Assembly: GCA_040772065.1 (NCBI GenBank)
Contig: JAXGYX010000001.1
Coordinates: 1,860,001-1,924,000, forward strand
DNA from: JAXGYX01 sp040772065
Lineage (GTDB): Bacteria; Bacillota; Clostridia; Saccharofermentanales; Fastidiosipilaceae
DNA length: 64,000 nucleotides
Reading direction: 5' to 3'
Shown here: positions 50,666 to 59,676 of the stretch, piece by piece
Numbering within the stretch: position 1 is the stretch's first letter
How the letters are laid out: each line of letters opens with the position of its first letter
The notes under the pieces: generated by a model
Told to the model about the DNA's origin: nothing
Database searches by the model: none
What the model saw: only the letters and a program-made list of their open reading frames with translations
Program-made: the position numbers and the translations under genes

Positions 50666-53600
50666 TTATTCAAACAAAGATAAAATCTCACTGTGGCTCA
50701 ACTTACTGAGCAGGTTTTGGTTCGGCTGAATGACCGAGTCAACCAATTGACTCTTGCGTTCTTTTAGCTCATCAATTTTTTCCTCAATGGTCCCTCTCGT
50801 GATCAGACGGAAGACCTGCACGACATTTTCCTGACCGATGCGGTGCGCCCGATCGGCCGCCTGCTGTTCAACAGCGGGATTCCACCATGGATCAAAGTGG
50901 ATGACGACATCCGCTCCGGTCAGATTCAAACCGGTTCCGCCCGCTCGCAAGGAGATCAAAAAGAGATCACCCTCGCCGGCGTTGAATCGATCGACCTGAT
51001 CCAGACGTTCACGGGCGGATACCGAACCGTCGATATAAAAGACGCCACGTCCCTGCTCCTTCTGAGTCTCGCGAATGATAGACAACATACCGGTAAACTG
51101 AGAAAACAACAACACCCGATGGCCTTCGGACAACAGGCGGTCCATTTGATCGTTCAGGCTGTCCAGTTTGCCACTGCCTCCTTGATATTCTTCGAGGAAA
51201 AGAGCGGGGTGACAGCAGATCTGCCGCAGGCGGGTCAACAAAGCCAGTATTTCGATCTGCTTTTGCCCGGTGTTCTCATTCTCGTCCGCCAGCAATCGAT
51301 CAACCTTGATTCTCGCCTGAGCGAGATACGCCTCATAAAGATTCTTTTGATCTTCATTCATTTCACAAATGAGCTCGGTTTCAATTTTGTCCGGTAATTC
51401 TTTTAACACATCTTTTTTCATTCGCCTTAATATAAATGGATTGGTTAGTTGGATCAGCTTCTCCAGAGCGTCTTTATCCTGGTCTCGCACGATGGGAATC
51501 TCCAGATTATTTTGAAACTCTTTGTGGCTGAAGAGAAATCCGGGCATTAAAAAATCAAAGATAGACCACAGTTCCGACAAGGCGTTTTCAATCGGAGTCC
51601 CGGTCAGCGCGAAGCGACGCGACGCTTTGATTTTCTTGACCGCGCGGGCGGTTTGGGTGATGGGATTTTTTATAAACTGAGCCTCATCCAGCACACAGAC
51701 GCCGAAGTCGATCGTGCGCAGCTCTTTGATGTCCTGGCGAGCCACCGCGTAGGAGACGACGACCAGCTCGACCCGGCTGATTTCTTCAATCAAAGCCTGT
51801 CGCTGGGCGCGTGATCCTTCCAGCACGATCACTTTCAGATCCGGAAAGAAGCGGGCCGCCTCGCTCTGCCAGTTGAAGATCAACGAAGTCGGCACGATCA
51901 CCAGCGAGGGCAGGTGAGAAGTTTCGTGAAACCGCGCAATGAAGGTCAGCATCTGAATCGTTTTGCCAAGCCCCATCTCATCGGCGAGGATTCCGCCAAA
52001 ACCGTAATGACTGAGGGTGGAGAGCCAATGAAAGCCCGCGACCTGATAAGGGCGCAACAGGACAGGAGTCGCCTGCGGCATGTGGTGCTCAAGTTGCCCC
52101 GGATCTTCGATATTATGGACCATCTTATCAAAATCTTCATCGGTGCTGAACCGTTTGGCCCCCTCCTTGTCGCTGTCCAACAGACGGCGAAAAGACAGCG
52201 CCCGAAATGATGGCAATGTGAGATTGGTCTCTTCGAAATTGGCTCCCCAACTATCCAGCGTTTCCAGCACATGAAGTCCCTGGTCTTGACCGTGCTTGGG
52301 CAGCTCGATGAAATCACCATTTTTAAGGCGGGTATAGCGTCGTTTTTCCCGGTATGCCTGCAGAACCTGCCGGACTTGCTCGTCGGTCAGACCTCCGGTG
52401 TCCAATGAAACTGAAAGCAGATTGTCCGGCGATTCCAAACGAACCTTTCCATTGAATCGCGGGGGATCGGAAATTTTGAGTTTGGCGAATCGGTCTGAAT
52501 AATACAAATCCGCGATCTCGCGCAAGGTCTCGACGCCATATTTCAAAAAATTATAAATCGCCGCCTCGCTGTATAGATGATAGGTATCGTTGGGCGTGCC
52601 TCTTCCGGCATGGGTCCTCGCGGTGGAGATTTTGGTTCGGGATCGTTCACTAAATTTTGAGCTGATCAAGATATTCAACACCCGGCGTTCCTCTGTCACA
52701 TCGCGTATCAGCCAAATTTGCGACCCGGATTCATTTAAATTCGGATTGTCATTTACTTCCGGATGAGGATTGATGACTTTGTCTCCGTAATGAAACTCCA
52801 CACGCGCGCTGATCCCTCCGCCTTCCCGATCCAACCAAATCCGTGTCTTCATGGAAGAGCGCGCGATCCGATCGCGCAGCGCGGGATCCACAAATAATTG
52901 ATCATCGGAATCGAAAAAAGGCAGAATCAGATTAAGCAGGCCGGACATGTCCTCTTCCTGGAAGATTAGCCGGCTCGCTCCACTTTGTTCTGCAAGTGAG
53001 GTGTAAAGTAGACTGAACACGGACTCATGCTCATCCGAAGTCAGATAAATCGTGCCATCATAGAGCAGCATGCGCGCGTCGCGTGAGAGCAAACGCACTC
53101 CGCGCGTCTGCGCCGATCCGGAATAGGTACGCGCGTTATAAACAGGAAGAGGTTCCGCTGTCGAGGTTTCCTTCTGCCGGTCACGCAGTGACAACGAGTA
53201 GCAGTCAAAGGCCGGTTTTCCTTCGTCCTGCCAGATCCATGGCTCCAACACAAACACGGCGCGTGGCCAACCACGTTGAATGTCCGGGGCGGTGGGCTGA
53301 TTTCCCCGGGTTATGATGGAAAGATCAAAATCCGGATTTTGATCTAGATAATCGTTGAAGAACTCGTAGAGCCGAGCTGAGTTCAACATCATGTACTGCC
53401 GCTTGTATACCGAACAAGTTGGTTGATAGGTAAAGGGTGTTTTTTCAAAATCATTGGTGTAGAGCCAGATCATCCAATCCAATATTCTACGGGATGGAGG
53501 ATCGAAGAAATGCCATGAAGGCTGGTAGGTTAGATTTTTTCCGAAGTATAAGTTCTGGCCGTTTATGACGGCATCCAGAAATTCTTCACAGTTTTTAATC

Positions 53601-54358
53601 TTATAGCTTTTTTCGTAGGAGCCGATCTGAAACTCCAGCCTGGTCATTTCTGCGCTGTGCGAGGGCAGTTCCAGCACCGCTCTAAGATGAAGCTCGCCCG
53701 GAGGAGAAGCGTGTTCGGAGAACATGTCCTCTGAACCTTCTTCGGCCTCACCGGTATCGGTCCGCGCAGCCAACGCGAGATTATAGACCGCGTTGTGATG
53801 CACTTGAATTCGGCGCAAAAATCGCATGGTGTTTTCGCGCGAATGATTGTAGGTGGCGGAAAGAGGATGATCATGTGGCTGCCTGGCAGTGGATTCTTTT
53901 GTTGATTCCGCGCCATATGGCGTGGGCTTGATGCCCGGAGTTGAATCCGAAGAGAGGGCCATACCTTTCGTCCGACCGCGTCGTGCCTGCCCACCGGATC
54001 TGTCAAGCGCAGGGGAGGAATCCTCTCTCGCCGGTTTAGAGGTGGCGATGGTTTCGTCGAAATCGACTGTTTGCGCCATGAGCATGATCGCCACCAAATG
54101 TTTGCAACAGCCCAAATAGCTTTGAAAAGCCTTGCAATTGCAATCCACCTTGATCGGTCTGTCTTTTCGATTGACGATGATGGAAGGATAGTAGTCGAGC
54201 CCGCTGTCGCCGATAATGTGCGCGCTGATTTTCCGCTCGACCGGATCATAGGTCAATTCCCTCACATAGCCTTCCTGATAATAAGCTTTGCCGCGGGAGA
54301 ACACTTTGCCGTTTGTCGCAAGGTCCTGAATCTCAGATAGTTTTATTTTTAATCGCAC
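50666..54358 (-). CDS. SNF2-family helicase with N-terminal SWIM zinc finger
   Basis: A 1230-residue DNA translocase-type ATPase. The SWIM zinc finger is at residues 73-87 (CNCKAFQSYLGCCKHL). A long middle region typical of bacterial SNF2-associated domains follows. The helicase core is in the last 500 residues: DEMGLGKTIQMLTF (motif I), VVSYAVARQD, CVLDEAQFIKNP (motif II), FALTGTPIENALSELWSIFDFLMPG, VLLFSQFTGML and LRAGGTGLNLTGADVVIHFDPWWNPAVEQQAADRAHRIGQ (motifs V and VI). Stand-alone proteins of this kind are common in Firmicutes; substrates are unknown. No methylase, nuclease or other defence gene is next to it. It ends 11 bases from the convergent CbiA-like gene. Confidence 0.93.
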   Translation of the reverse strand: MRLKIKLSEIQDLATNGKVFSRGKAYYQEGYVRELTYDPVERKISAHIIGDSGLDYYPSIIVNRKDRPIKVDCNCKAFQSYLGCCKHLVAIMLMAQTVDFDETIATSKPAREDSSPALDRSGGQARRGRTKGMALSSDSTPGIKPTPYGAESTKESTARQPHDHPLSATYNHSRENTMRFLRRIQVHHNAVYNLALAARTDTGEAEEGSEDMFSEHASPPGELHLRAVLELPSHSAEMTRLEFQIGSYEKSYKIKNCEEFLDAVINGQNLYFGKNLTYQPSWHFFDPPSRRILDWMIWLYTNDFEKTPFTYQPTCSVYKRQYMMLNSARLYEFFNDYLDQNPDFDLSIITRGNQPTAPDIQRGWPRAVFVLEPWIWQDEGKPAFDCYSLSLRDRQKETSTAEPLPVYNARTYSGSAQTRGVRLLSRDARMLLYDGTIYLTSDEHESVFSLLYTSLAEQSGASRLIFQEEDMSGLLNLILPFFDSDDQLFVDPALRDRIARSSMKTRIWLDREGGGISARVEFHYGDKVINPHPEVNDNPNLNESGSQIWLIRDVTEERRVLNILISSKFSERSRTKISTARTHAGRGTPNDTYHLYSEAAIYNFLKYGVETLREIADLYYSDRFAKLKISDPPRFNGKVRLESPDNLLSVSLDTGGLTDEQVRQVLQAYREKRRYTRLKNGDFIELPKHGQDQGLHVLETLDSWGANFEETNLTLPSFRALSFRRLLDSDKEGAKRFSTDEDFDKMVHNIEDPGQLEHHMPQATPVLLRPYQVAGFHWLSTLSHYGFGGILADEMGLGKTIQMLTFIARFHETSHLPSLVIVPTSLIFNWQSEAARFFPDLKVIVLEGSRAQRQALIEEISRVELVVVSYAVARQDIKELRTIDFGVCVLDEAQFIKNPITQTARAVKKIKASRRFALTGTPIENALSELWSIFDFLMPGFLFSHKEFQNNLEIPIVRDQDKDALEKLIQLTNPFILRRMKKDVLKELPDKIETELICEMNEDQKNLYEAYLAQARIKVDRLLADENENTGQKQIEILALLTRLRQICCHPALFLEEYQGGSGKLDSLNDQMDRLLSEGHRVLLFSQFTGMLSIIRETQKEQGRGVFYIDGSVSARERLDQVDRFNAGEGDLFLISLRAGGTGLNLTGADVVIHFDPWWNPAVEQQAADRAHRIGQENVVQVFRLITRGTIEEKIDELKERKSQLVDSVIQPNQNLLSKLSHSEILSLFE

Positions 54359-54442
54359 GTTTCACCCTTTTCACTCCGCACGTCATCAACAAGCGACGCG
54401 TCGCCCGTATTGTCCCGTCGGGTTCTTACTACAAGCATTTAT

Positions 54443-54470
54443 TATATACGAATGTGATATCACGTATATA
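54443..54470. repeat. Inverted repeat upstream of the SNF2 gene
   Basis: Eight-base arms TATATACG (54443-54450) and CGTATATA (54463-54470) pair perfectly around 12 bases that themselves contain TGATATCA. It lies in the 269-base gap between the divergent SNF2 and ytxH-like genes and may be an operator. I see no other clear element in that gap. Confidence 0.45.
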
Positions 54471-54627
54471 GTCCGTCAAGTGTTCTGCGACCGGCTCAAT
54501 AATGGCGAAATATCAAGCGATTATAGAAATCATTTAATGACGGAAGGATTGGCATATGTTACAATCTATTATCATACAACAACAAATACTTAGTCAGTTT
54601 CAATAGAATATTGAAGGAGGACATCCA

Positions 54628-55086
54628 ATGCTCATTCAAGAAATTATCGGAGCCTTCACCGGTCAGAACAAAAGGGATAAGAACCGTCAGGTGGCCGCCG
54701 GCACAATCATCGGATTTTTGGTGGGTGCTTCCGCCTCTTTGTTGCTTGCCCCACAGTCCGGCAAGGAAACCCGCGAGGATATTTCCGAGGCGGTTGGGAA
54801 AGGTGCGACTTTTGTAAAAGATAAGGCTGAAATCGCATACGACAAGACAAAGTCCGCTGCGAAAACCGCCGGTCAGACAATTGGTGGCTGGACAGGGGAC
54901 GTGAAGGATCGTTTAAAAGAGGCGACTTCGGATGAGGCTAAAGCCGCCAGAGCGGTCGCCAGAGAAGCGCGTGTGGCTGCGCGTGAGGCGAAGCGCGACA
55001 TCAAACAGACCGTGGGCGACGCGGTGGACAACGCCGAGGAGGTCTTGGACACCGCCCAGGAGGCGACCGAGGAAATCACTAAATAA
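54628..55086 (+). CDS. YtxH-domain general stress-type protein
   Basis: A 152-residue protein with a strong GAAGGAGG ribosome site. After a basic N-terminus, a glycine- and alanine-rich helix spans the membrane (AAGTIIGFLVGASASLLLAPQSGKETREDI), the YtxH signature. The rest is a charged, repetitive helical tail (KDKAEIAYDKTKSAAKTAG, AREARVAAREAKRDIKQTV), likely a coiled coil. In Bacillus subtilis ytxH belongs to the general stress regulon and sits beside ytxG. The next gene looks like that partner. Confidence 0.85.
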   Translation: MLIQEIIGAFTGQNKRDKNRQVAAGTIIGFLVGASASLLLAPQSGKETREDISEAVGKGATFVKDKAEIAYDKTKSAAKTAGQTIGGWTGDVKDRLKEATSDEAKAARAVAREARVAAREAKRDIKQTVGDAVDNAEEVLDTAQEATEEITK

Positions 55087-55131
55087 AATCGCTTCGCTTG
55101 ACAATATACAATCGTGAAATGAGGTAGGCGA

Positions 55132-55647
55132 GTGGATATGATTTATGCTTCCGCCACAGTGGACGTCGACGTGCTGGTGACTATTGTGCTGTCGCTATGC
55201 GGAGCGTTCGTCTTGGTGGGGTTGGCGATTCTTTTGATAAAGCTCATCGGCACTGTCGGTAGAATGAATCACCTATTGGACGAGATATCGCCGGACCTGA
55301 TTGAAAGCGTTGACAAGATACCAAAAACGGTGGACAACCTTAATGTGATCGTCGAAAATGTGGTCGATATGACCGATGACTTGGCGAATACCTTGCCGGT
55401 TGTGCTGGAGAATGTTGAGAGCATCTCCGACGCCGGTGGCGAGACCGTCACGTCAATAGCGACTTTGATCACGGCCATCACGGACTCTTTGGGTGACTTC
55501 ATTTTGAAAATCAGGCAACCTTTACAGACCATCAGAACGGTTGGTGGAACCCTGTACAAAATGTCGAGAACCATGTCGAAAAAGATGAAAGACCGCGAAA
55601 AAGAGAAAAAGGTTAAAAACCGTCGTAAAAAATCTAAATTCGCGTGA
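55132..55647 (+). CDS. YtxG-like (DUF948) membrane protein
   Basis: A 171-residue protein starting at a GTG (55132) with GAGG seven bases ahead; an ATG two codons later is possible. A single N-terminal membrane helix (VLVTIVLSLCGAFVLVGLAILLIKLI) is followed by an amphipathic helical region with spaced hydrophobic residues (MNHLLDEISPDLIESVDKIPKTVDNLNVIVENVVDMTDDL), the DUF948 pattern. The C-terminus is very basic (KKMKDREKEKKVKNRRKKSK). Position right after the YtxH-like gene supports a shared envelope-stress role. The biochemical function is unknown. Confidence 0.78.
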   Translation: MDMIYASATVDVDVLVTIVLSLCGAFVLVGLAILLIKLIGTVGRMNHLLDEISPDLIESVDKIPKTVDNLNVIVENVVDMTDDLANTLPVVLENVESISDAGGETVTSIATLITAITDSLGDFILKIRQPLQTIRTVGGTLYKMSRTMSKKMKDREKEKKVKNRRKKSKFA

Positions 55648-55699
55648 CGAAGCGCGTTTTACGCGAAAATGCGAAAATGCATGTAATAACAGATTACTA

Positions 55700-55733
55700 C
55701 CCCGGAACGAGATTCAGCTTGTTTCGGGGTTTT
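55700..55733 (+). terminator. Intrinsic terminator of the ytxH-ytxG-like operon
   Basis: A 12-pair stem (CCCCGGAACGAG with CTTGTTTCGGGG, two wobble pairs) is followed by TTTTAT. It lies 50 bases after the stop codon. Confidence 0.82.
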
Positions 55734-55919
55734 ATCTGTCCGGTTTTTTGAGCGACAATCATAATGTAATCTTAAACGAACTATCGACGCAGGCTCTCTT
55801 GGTGTAAAATCAAACTGTTGTGATTAAATAGATCAAGAGGATATTAATTAAACATATATTGAACGAGTCAAGTATTCGACCCGAAATCGAGATGGCTGTG
55901 AGTGCAAGGAGGGGAATGG

Positions 55920-57458
55920 ATGCGTCAGGTTGGATTCGACCGGCAAAAATATTTAATTGAACAAGGCCGCTACATCATGGAGCGGGTTAACAGATATGAC
56001 AAACTATATCTAGAATTTGGTGGCAAGTTGATCGGCGATTTACATGCGATGAGGGTTCTTCCCGGATTTGACGCGAACGCTAAAATCAAGTTGCTGCACC
56101 AATTGAAAGATCAGGCGGAGATTATCATCTGTGTCTATGCGGATGATATCGAAAAAAGTAAAATCCGTTCAGACTATGGGACGACTTATGACCGTGAAGT
56201 GTTGCGCATGATCGATGATTTCCGCGCCTGGGAGCTGGAAGTCAACAGCGTCGTGTTCACAAGATACTCCGGTGAGTTCATGGTGGACACCTTTCGCACC
56301 AAGCTTGAGCGCCGCGGGATCCAAGTTTATATCCATCACGCCACCGATGGTTATCCGTTCGATGTGGACACGATCGTGAGCGAGAGAGGATATGGGAGAA
56401 ATCCATATATCGAAACCAGTAAGCCGCTGGTCGTGGTTACCGCGCCCGGGCCGAGCAGTGGAAAGCTGGCCACCTGCCTGAGTCAACTGTATCATGAATT
56501 CCTGCGGGGGAAAAAGGCGGGTTATTCAAAATTCGAGACATTTCCGATTTGGAATTTACCCTTGAAACACCCGGTCAACATCGCCTATGAATCGGCAACC
56601 GCTGATTTGAAAGATGTCAACATGATCGACCCTTTTCATCTGGAATCTCATGGCACCAGCTCGATTAATTACAATCGGGACATCGAGGCGTTTCCGTTGC
56701 TGCGCCGGATTCTAACAAAAATCTCCGGTGATGAGATTCCCTTCAATTCTCCGACCGAGATGGGGGTCAACCGCGCAGGGTTTTGTATAACCGATGATGA
56801 GGTTGTGTGCGCCGCGGCAAATCAGGAAATCATTCGTCGCTTTTTCGCCGCATCGTGCGACTATAAAAAAGGCCTCACGACGGTGGAGACCTTTCAGAGG
56901 ACCAAGCTGTTAATGGAAGAACTGCAATTGAAAGATGAGGATCGACCGGTCGTGCTGAAAGCGCGTGAGTACGCCAAAGTGTTGGAAGAACGTAGATTGA
57001 TGGAAAATCCGGATCTGGATCTTGAGCGGATGGATCCGCTGGCCGTCGCCGCTCTCGAGCTGTCGGATGGGCGTCTGATTACCGGTAGGGGAAGTGAGTT
57101 GATGACAGCTACCGCCGCGGGGTTGTTGAACGCGTTGAAAGTGCTTGGCGGAATTAACGATCGCTTGCATCTGTTGTCGCCGGTTATTTTGGAACCGATG
57201 CAAAAACTGAAACAAGAGGTGCTCAAGCTGAATGATTGCGCGCTGGACACGACAGAAGTGCTGATGGCGCTGTCTATTTCGGCCGCGACCAACACGATGG
57301 CTGATCTTGCGCTGCAACAATTGAGGGAATTGAAAAGCTGTCAGGCACATGTCACGGTTATGCTGAGCCATTCGGAAAAAGAGGCATATCGCAGACTGGG
57401 CATCGATACCAGCACAGATCCGGTGTTCGCGACAAACAACCTGTACTATGACACCTGA
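55920..57458 (+). CDS. DUF1846 family protein
   Basis: A 512-residue cytoplasmic protein from the ATG at 55920, with AGGAGGGG closely ahead. It matches the DUF1846 family throughout: VGFDRQKYLIEQGRYIMERV, FGGKLIGDLHAMRVLPGFD, the P-loop-like TAPGPSSGKLATCLSQLYHEF near residue 180, and FHLESHGTSSINYNRDIEAFPLL. The GPxSGK motif suggests nucleotide or phosphate binding, but the enzyme activity of the family is not known to me. It is monocistronic, and the strong inverted repeat just after it may end its transcript. Confidence 0.88.
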   Translation: MRQVGFDRQKYLIEQGRYIMERVNRYDKLYLEFGGKLIGDLHAMRVLPGFDANAKIKLLHQLKDQAEIIICVYADDIEKSKIRSDYGTTYDREVLRMIDDFRAWELEVNSVVFTRYSGEFMVDTFRTKLERRGIQVYIHHATDGYPFDVDTIVSERGYGRNPYIETSKPLVVVTAPGPSSGKLATCLSQLYHEFLRGKKAGYSKFETFPIWNLPLKHPVNIAYESATADLKDVNMIDPFHLESHGTSSINYNRDIEAFPLLRRILTKISGDEIPFNSPTEMGVNRAGFCITDDEVVCAAANQEIIRRFFAASCDYKKGLTTVETFQRTKLLMEELQLKDEDRPVVLKAREYAKVLEERRLMENPDLDLERMDPLAVAALELSDGRLITGRGSELMTATAAGLLNALKVLGGINDRLHLLSPVILEPMQKLKQEVLKLNDCALDTTEVLMALSISAATNTMADLALQQLRELKSCQAHVTVMLSHSEKEAYRRLGIDTSTDPVFATNNLYYDT

Positions 57459-57463
57459 ACGCG

Positions 57464-57496
57464 CCAATGAGGACGCTCTACGAGCGTCCTCATTGG
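57464..57496. terminator. Very stable hairpin between convergent genes
   Basis: Fifteen-base arms (CCAATGAGGACGCTC and GAGCGTCCTCATTGG) pair perfectly around a three-base loop, starting six bases after the DUF1846 stop. There is no T-tract directly after it, so factor-assisted or bidirectional termination, or 3'-end protection, is more likely than a classic intrinsic terminator. Confidence 0.6.
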
Positions 57497-57565
57497 GCTT
57501 GTGGTCAGCGGTATTTTTTGGGATTAGATGTAAATGCTTATCTCTGTGAGCGCGACCTGGATTGA

Positions 57566-58456
57566 TTAATCGACCGGAATTTCGAAGATCGCCTTGTGTG
57601 TCTCTCTGTCGGTGTCGCGCTCCTCAAAATAAATTTTGATCGTTTCACTTTTGTTGTCCAATCCATAGCACACCTTGGCGTCGCTGGTCACTCCGATCGG
57701 CGTTTCCTTGGGCCTGACTTTTCCGGTCGCCGGATAGGTGTCGGCGAGCTTCCCCGAGCCGTCCACAACATGTTCCGGGACGATGTATAAGTCCATAATG
57801 GACCCTTCATAGCCCAGGTTTTCGTATGTGTAGGAGATATAGACGACCTCCTCAGGTGTTTTATCACTGTAGGAATTCCGATCGTCAGTCACCTCGGCTC
57901 CGGTGACCGTCAGCCTCCATTGACCGGAGACTTCCCATGTATCATTCAATGAGTAGATCTCTTTTTGCTCGGCGGCGCTGTCCGCGTCGCCATTCGCTTT
58001 AGTGCCTGTGGCTCCATCTGACGTGAGTGAGGTGGCGACTAACAGGTCGACTTGTTCCGATCGGGCCACGTCATATGTGGATGATGAGCTGACGACGCCG
58101 TCGGCATCAAAGAAATTAACAATAAAATGTGTGTACTGATGATCCAGGACATATTGGGCGATGTCCTTGTTCAGCGAGCCAATATTGGTTTGTTTCGAAA
58201 AGAACAAGATCAGGTACTTGTAATCACCGACCTGCGCCTCTGTCGCGCCGGCGTCCTTGAATTCTGCCTGAAGTCGTTCGTTGAAGGCGTCCAGCGAGGT
58301 CGTGTCAAGCTCTGGATTTGACTCTTCTTCCTGCTTTATCCGCGCCTGCGTGGTGGTGGTGTCTGTTTGTGTTTGTTGAATCTGATTTTGATTTTGCGCA
58401 CCTTTGCAGCCGGTCAAAGCAATCGCGCAGCACAAGATGATGAAAAATTTTTTCAT
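57566..58456 (-). CDS. Lipoprotein of unknown function
   Basis: A 296-residue exported lipoprotein: MKKFFIILCCAIALTGC has a lipobox LTGC with the modified cysteine at residue 17. A Gln/Thr-rich linker follows (QNQNQIQQTQTDTTTTQ). There are then two regions. The first (about 50-140) contains YKYLILFFSKQTNIGSLNKDIAQYVLDHQYTHFIVNFFDADG. The second (about 165-296) is a beta-rich domain (WEVSGQWRLTVTGAEVTDDRN, EEVVYISYTYENLGY) resembling the DUF4352/DUF5067 immunoglobulin-like domains of Gram-positive lipoproteins. The start has an AAGGGGG ribosome site. No enzyme motif is visible. Confidence 0.8.
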   Translation of the reverse strand: MKKFFIILCCAIALTGCKGAQNQNQIQQTQTDTTTTQARIKQEEESNPELDTTSLDAFNERLQAEFKDAGATEAQVGDYKYLILFFSKQTNIGSLNKDIAQYVLDHQYTHFIVNFFDADGVVSSSSTYDVARSEQVDLLVATSLTSDGATGTKANGDADSAAEQKEIYSLNDTWEVSGQWRLTVTGAEVTDDRNSYSDKTPEEVVYISYTYENLGYEGSIMDLYIVPEHVVDGSGKLADTYPATGKVRPKETPIGVTSDAKVCYGLDNKSETIKIYFEERDTDRETHKAIFEIPVD

Positions 58457-58533
58457 AAATCCCCCTTGTAAATTTTATTCGGCCGCCTGACGCGTCCGGA
58501 CAAATTGTAGATGTTTTTCATCATACAACTAAA

Positions 58534-58555
58534 GGTGTCCAAAATATTGGACACC
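58534..58555. repeat. Perfect inverted repeat upstream of the lipoprotein gene
   Basis: Nine-base arms GGTGTCCAA (58534-58542) and TTGGACACC (58547-58555) surround four bases. It is about 80 bases ahead of the lipoprotein start on the minus strand, followed there by TTTAGTT. It may be an operator or a weak terminator behind the tRNA genes. Confidence 0.5.
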
Positions 58556-58594
58556 ACTTTCCGAGTTGGCCAAGAACTAAATTGAAATGCGGAC

Positions 58595-58630
58595 AACAAA
58601 AAGATGCGTGATCTCATGATCCGCATCTTT
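58595..58630 (-). terminator. Intrinsic terminator of the tRNA operon
   Basis: Nine-base arms (AAAGATGCG and CGCATCTTT) lie right after the tRNA-Thr gene, and on the minus strand the stem runs into TTGTTG after further T residues. Confidence 0.75.
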
Positions 58631-58638
58631 GAAGGGGT

Positions 58639-58714
<76 letters not shown>

Positions 58715-58727
58715 GGGTTGTGATGAT

Positions 58728-58801
58728 TGGAGCGGGTGAAGGGAATCGAACCCTCGTGGTCAGCTTGGGAAGCTGAAGTTCTGCCATTGAACTACACCCG
58801 C
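58728..58801 (-). tRNA. tRNA-Gly (anticodon CCC)
   Basis: A complete cloverleaf on the minus strand. The acceptor stem GCGGGTG pairs with CACCCGC. The anticodon stem TCAGC/GCTGA holds the loop TTCCCAA, giving anticodon CCC, which reads GGG. The T-arm has GGTTCGATTCC, and CCA is encoded. It lies 13 bases ahead of tRNA-Thr. Confidence 0.94.
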
Positions 58802-58830
58802 GGGGAGTCCTCGCACATCGCGCACGAACG

Positions 58831-58859
58831 ATTATAACGGAGCGAAAATAAAAATGCAA
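58831..58859 (-). promoter_or_regulatory. Promoter of the tRNA-Gly/tRNA-Thr operon
   Basis: On the minus strand TTGCAT (58854-58859) and TATAAT (58831-58836) are exactly 17 bases apart, about 30 bases ahead of tRNA-Gly. The -35 box falls in the T-tail of the upstream gene's terminator. Confidence 0.8.
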
Positions 58860-58883
58860 CAGCCAGGGGATCCGCCCCCGGCT
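58848..58883 (-). terminator. Intrinsic terminator overlapping the acetyltransferase stop codon
   Basis: Nine-pair stem AGCCGGGGG with CCCCTGGCT, one wobble pair and a five-base loop; the 5' arm includes bases of the stop codon. On the minus strand it is followed by GTTGCATTTTTATTTT. Confidence 0.75.
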
Positions 58884-59469
58884 ATTCCTGGATTGTCTTC
58901 CACTCGCTGTCCAGCACGGCGTAAATATACATGTCGCGCCAGCCACCATCGCGAAACACATGCTCGCGCATTTGCCCCTCACGTTTAAATCCCAATTTTT
59001 CGAAAAGTCGTATCGACGGCTCGTTACCTTCGATAATTCGGGCGAAGACACGGTGCATCCCCATTTGGTCGAAGCAGTAGTCGATCAACAGCCGCAGCGC
59101 CTCGGGCGCGTAGCCCTTTCCACGCTCTTTCAGGTCAGAAATGCCGATGCCGATCTCGGTATGTCGATTGGACCAGCTGACGCCATCCAAGTTGACCAGG
59201 CCTTTTACCTGGTTGGTCACATGATGGACAATGGAAAACAAAAAATATGTATTCTCGTCATGCCAGTCTTTGAGCATCTCACTCAACTGAGCTTCGGAAT
59301 ATGGCCGAACCAGAGTTGGAAGATAAAATTGTAAGACATCAAGTTCGTCAAACAAAGGAGAAACATAGGGAATGTCAGCTTCCTCGAACATCCTCAGTTT
59401 CAGCCGTTCGCCTTGCAGCGGGCGGGATATGGGGAGCCTGTTGAGTGAGTCCTCTCGATTCGAAAACAT
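58882..59469 (-). CDS. GNAT-family N-acetyltransferase (RimJ/RimL type)
   Basis: A 195-residue acetyl-CoA-dependent transferase from the ATG at 59469, with AAAGGA ahead. The acetyl-CoA pyrophosphate loop is in IGIGISDLKERGKGYAPEALRLLIDYCFDQMGMHRVFARI, followed by EGNEPSIRLFEKLGFKREGQMREHVFRDGGWRDMYIYAVL, the end signature of the RimJ/RimL and SpeG-like group. Substrates range from ribosomal proteins to small amines; nothing here decides. It is followed at once by the tRNA operon on the same strand. Confidence 0.9.
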   Translation of the reverse strand: MFSNREDSLNRLPISRPLQGERLKLRMFEEADIPYVSPLFDELDVLQFYLPTLVRPYSEAQLSEMLKDWHDENTYFLFSIVHHVTNQVKGLVNLDGVSWSNRHTEIGIGISDLKERGKGYAPEALRLLIDYCFDQMGMHRVFARIIEGNEPSIRLFEKLGFKREGQMREHVFRDGGWRDMYIYAVLDSEWKTIQE

Positions 59470-59584
59470 GTGGAGCGTTCCTTTCGTCTGAATCAATCTT
59501 ATTTGACAGTCTACCGCTTATTATATATTGTTGCCAACAACCAACCACCGCAGCGGCCGATACCAAGGTGGGACAATTCACGAT

Positions 59585-59629
59585 AAAAAAACGGAACTCC
59601 TGGCCGCTATCCCTAGACCAAGAGCTCCG
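59585..59629 (-). terminator. Intrinsic terminator after the sugar isomerase gene
   Basis: A 14-pair stem with three wobble pairs (outer arms CGGAGCTC and GAGTTCCG) is followed on the minus strand by seven T residues, about 50 bases after the isomerase stop codon. Confidence 0.82.
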
Positions 59630-59676
59630 ATTTGCATAAATAGCGATGCTATTGTTGCTAAAACAAAGGTGCGGGA

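Noticed and set aside
50666..54358. SNF2 helicase as part of a phage-defence island
   Set aside because: No methylase, nuclease, PLD or DISARM-like partner is adjacent; the neighbours are housekeeping or tetrapyrrole genes.
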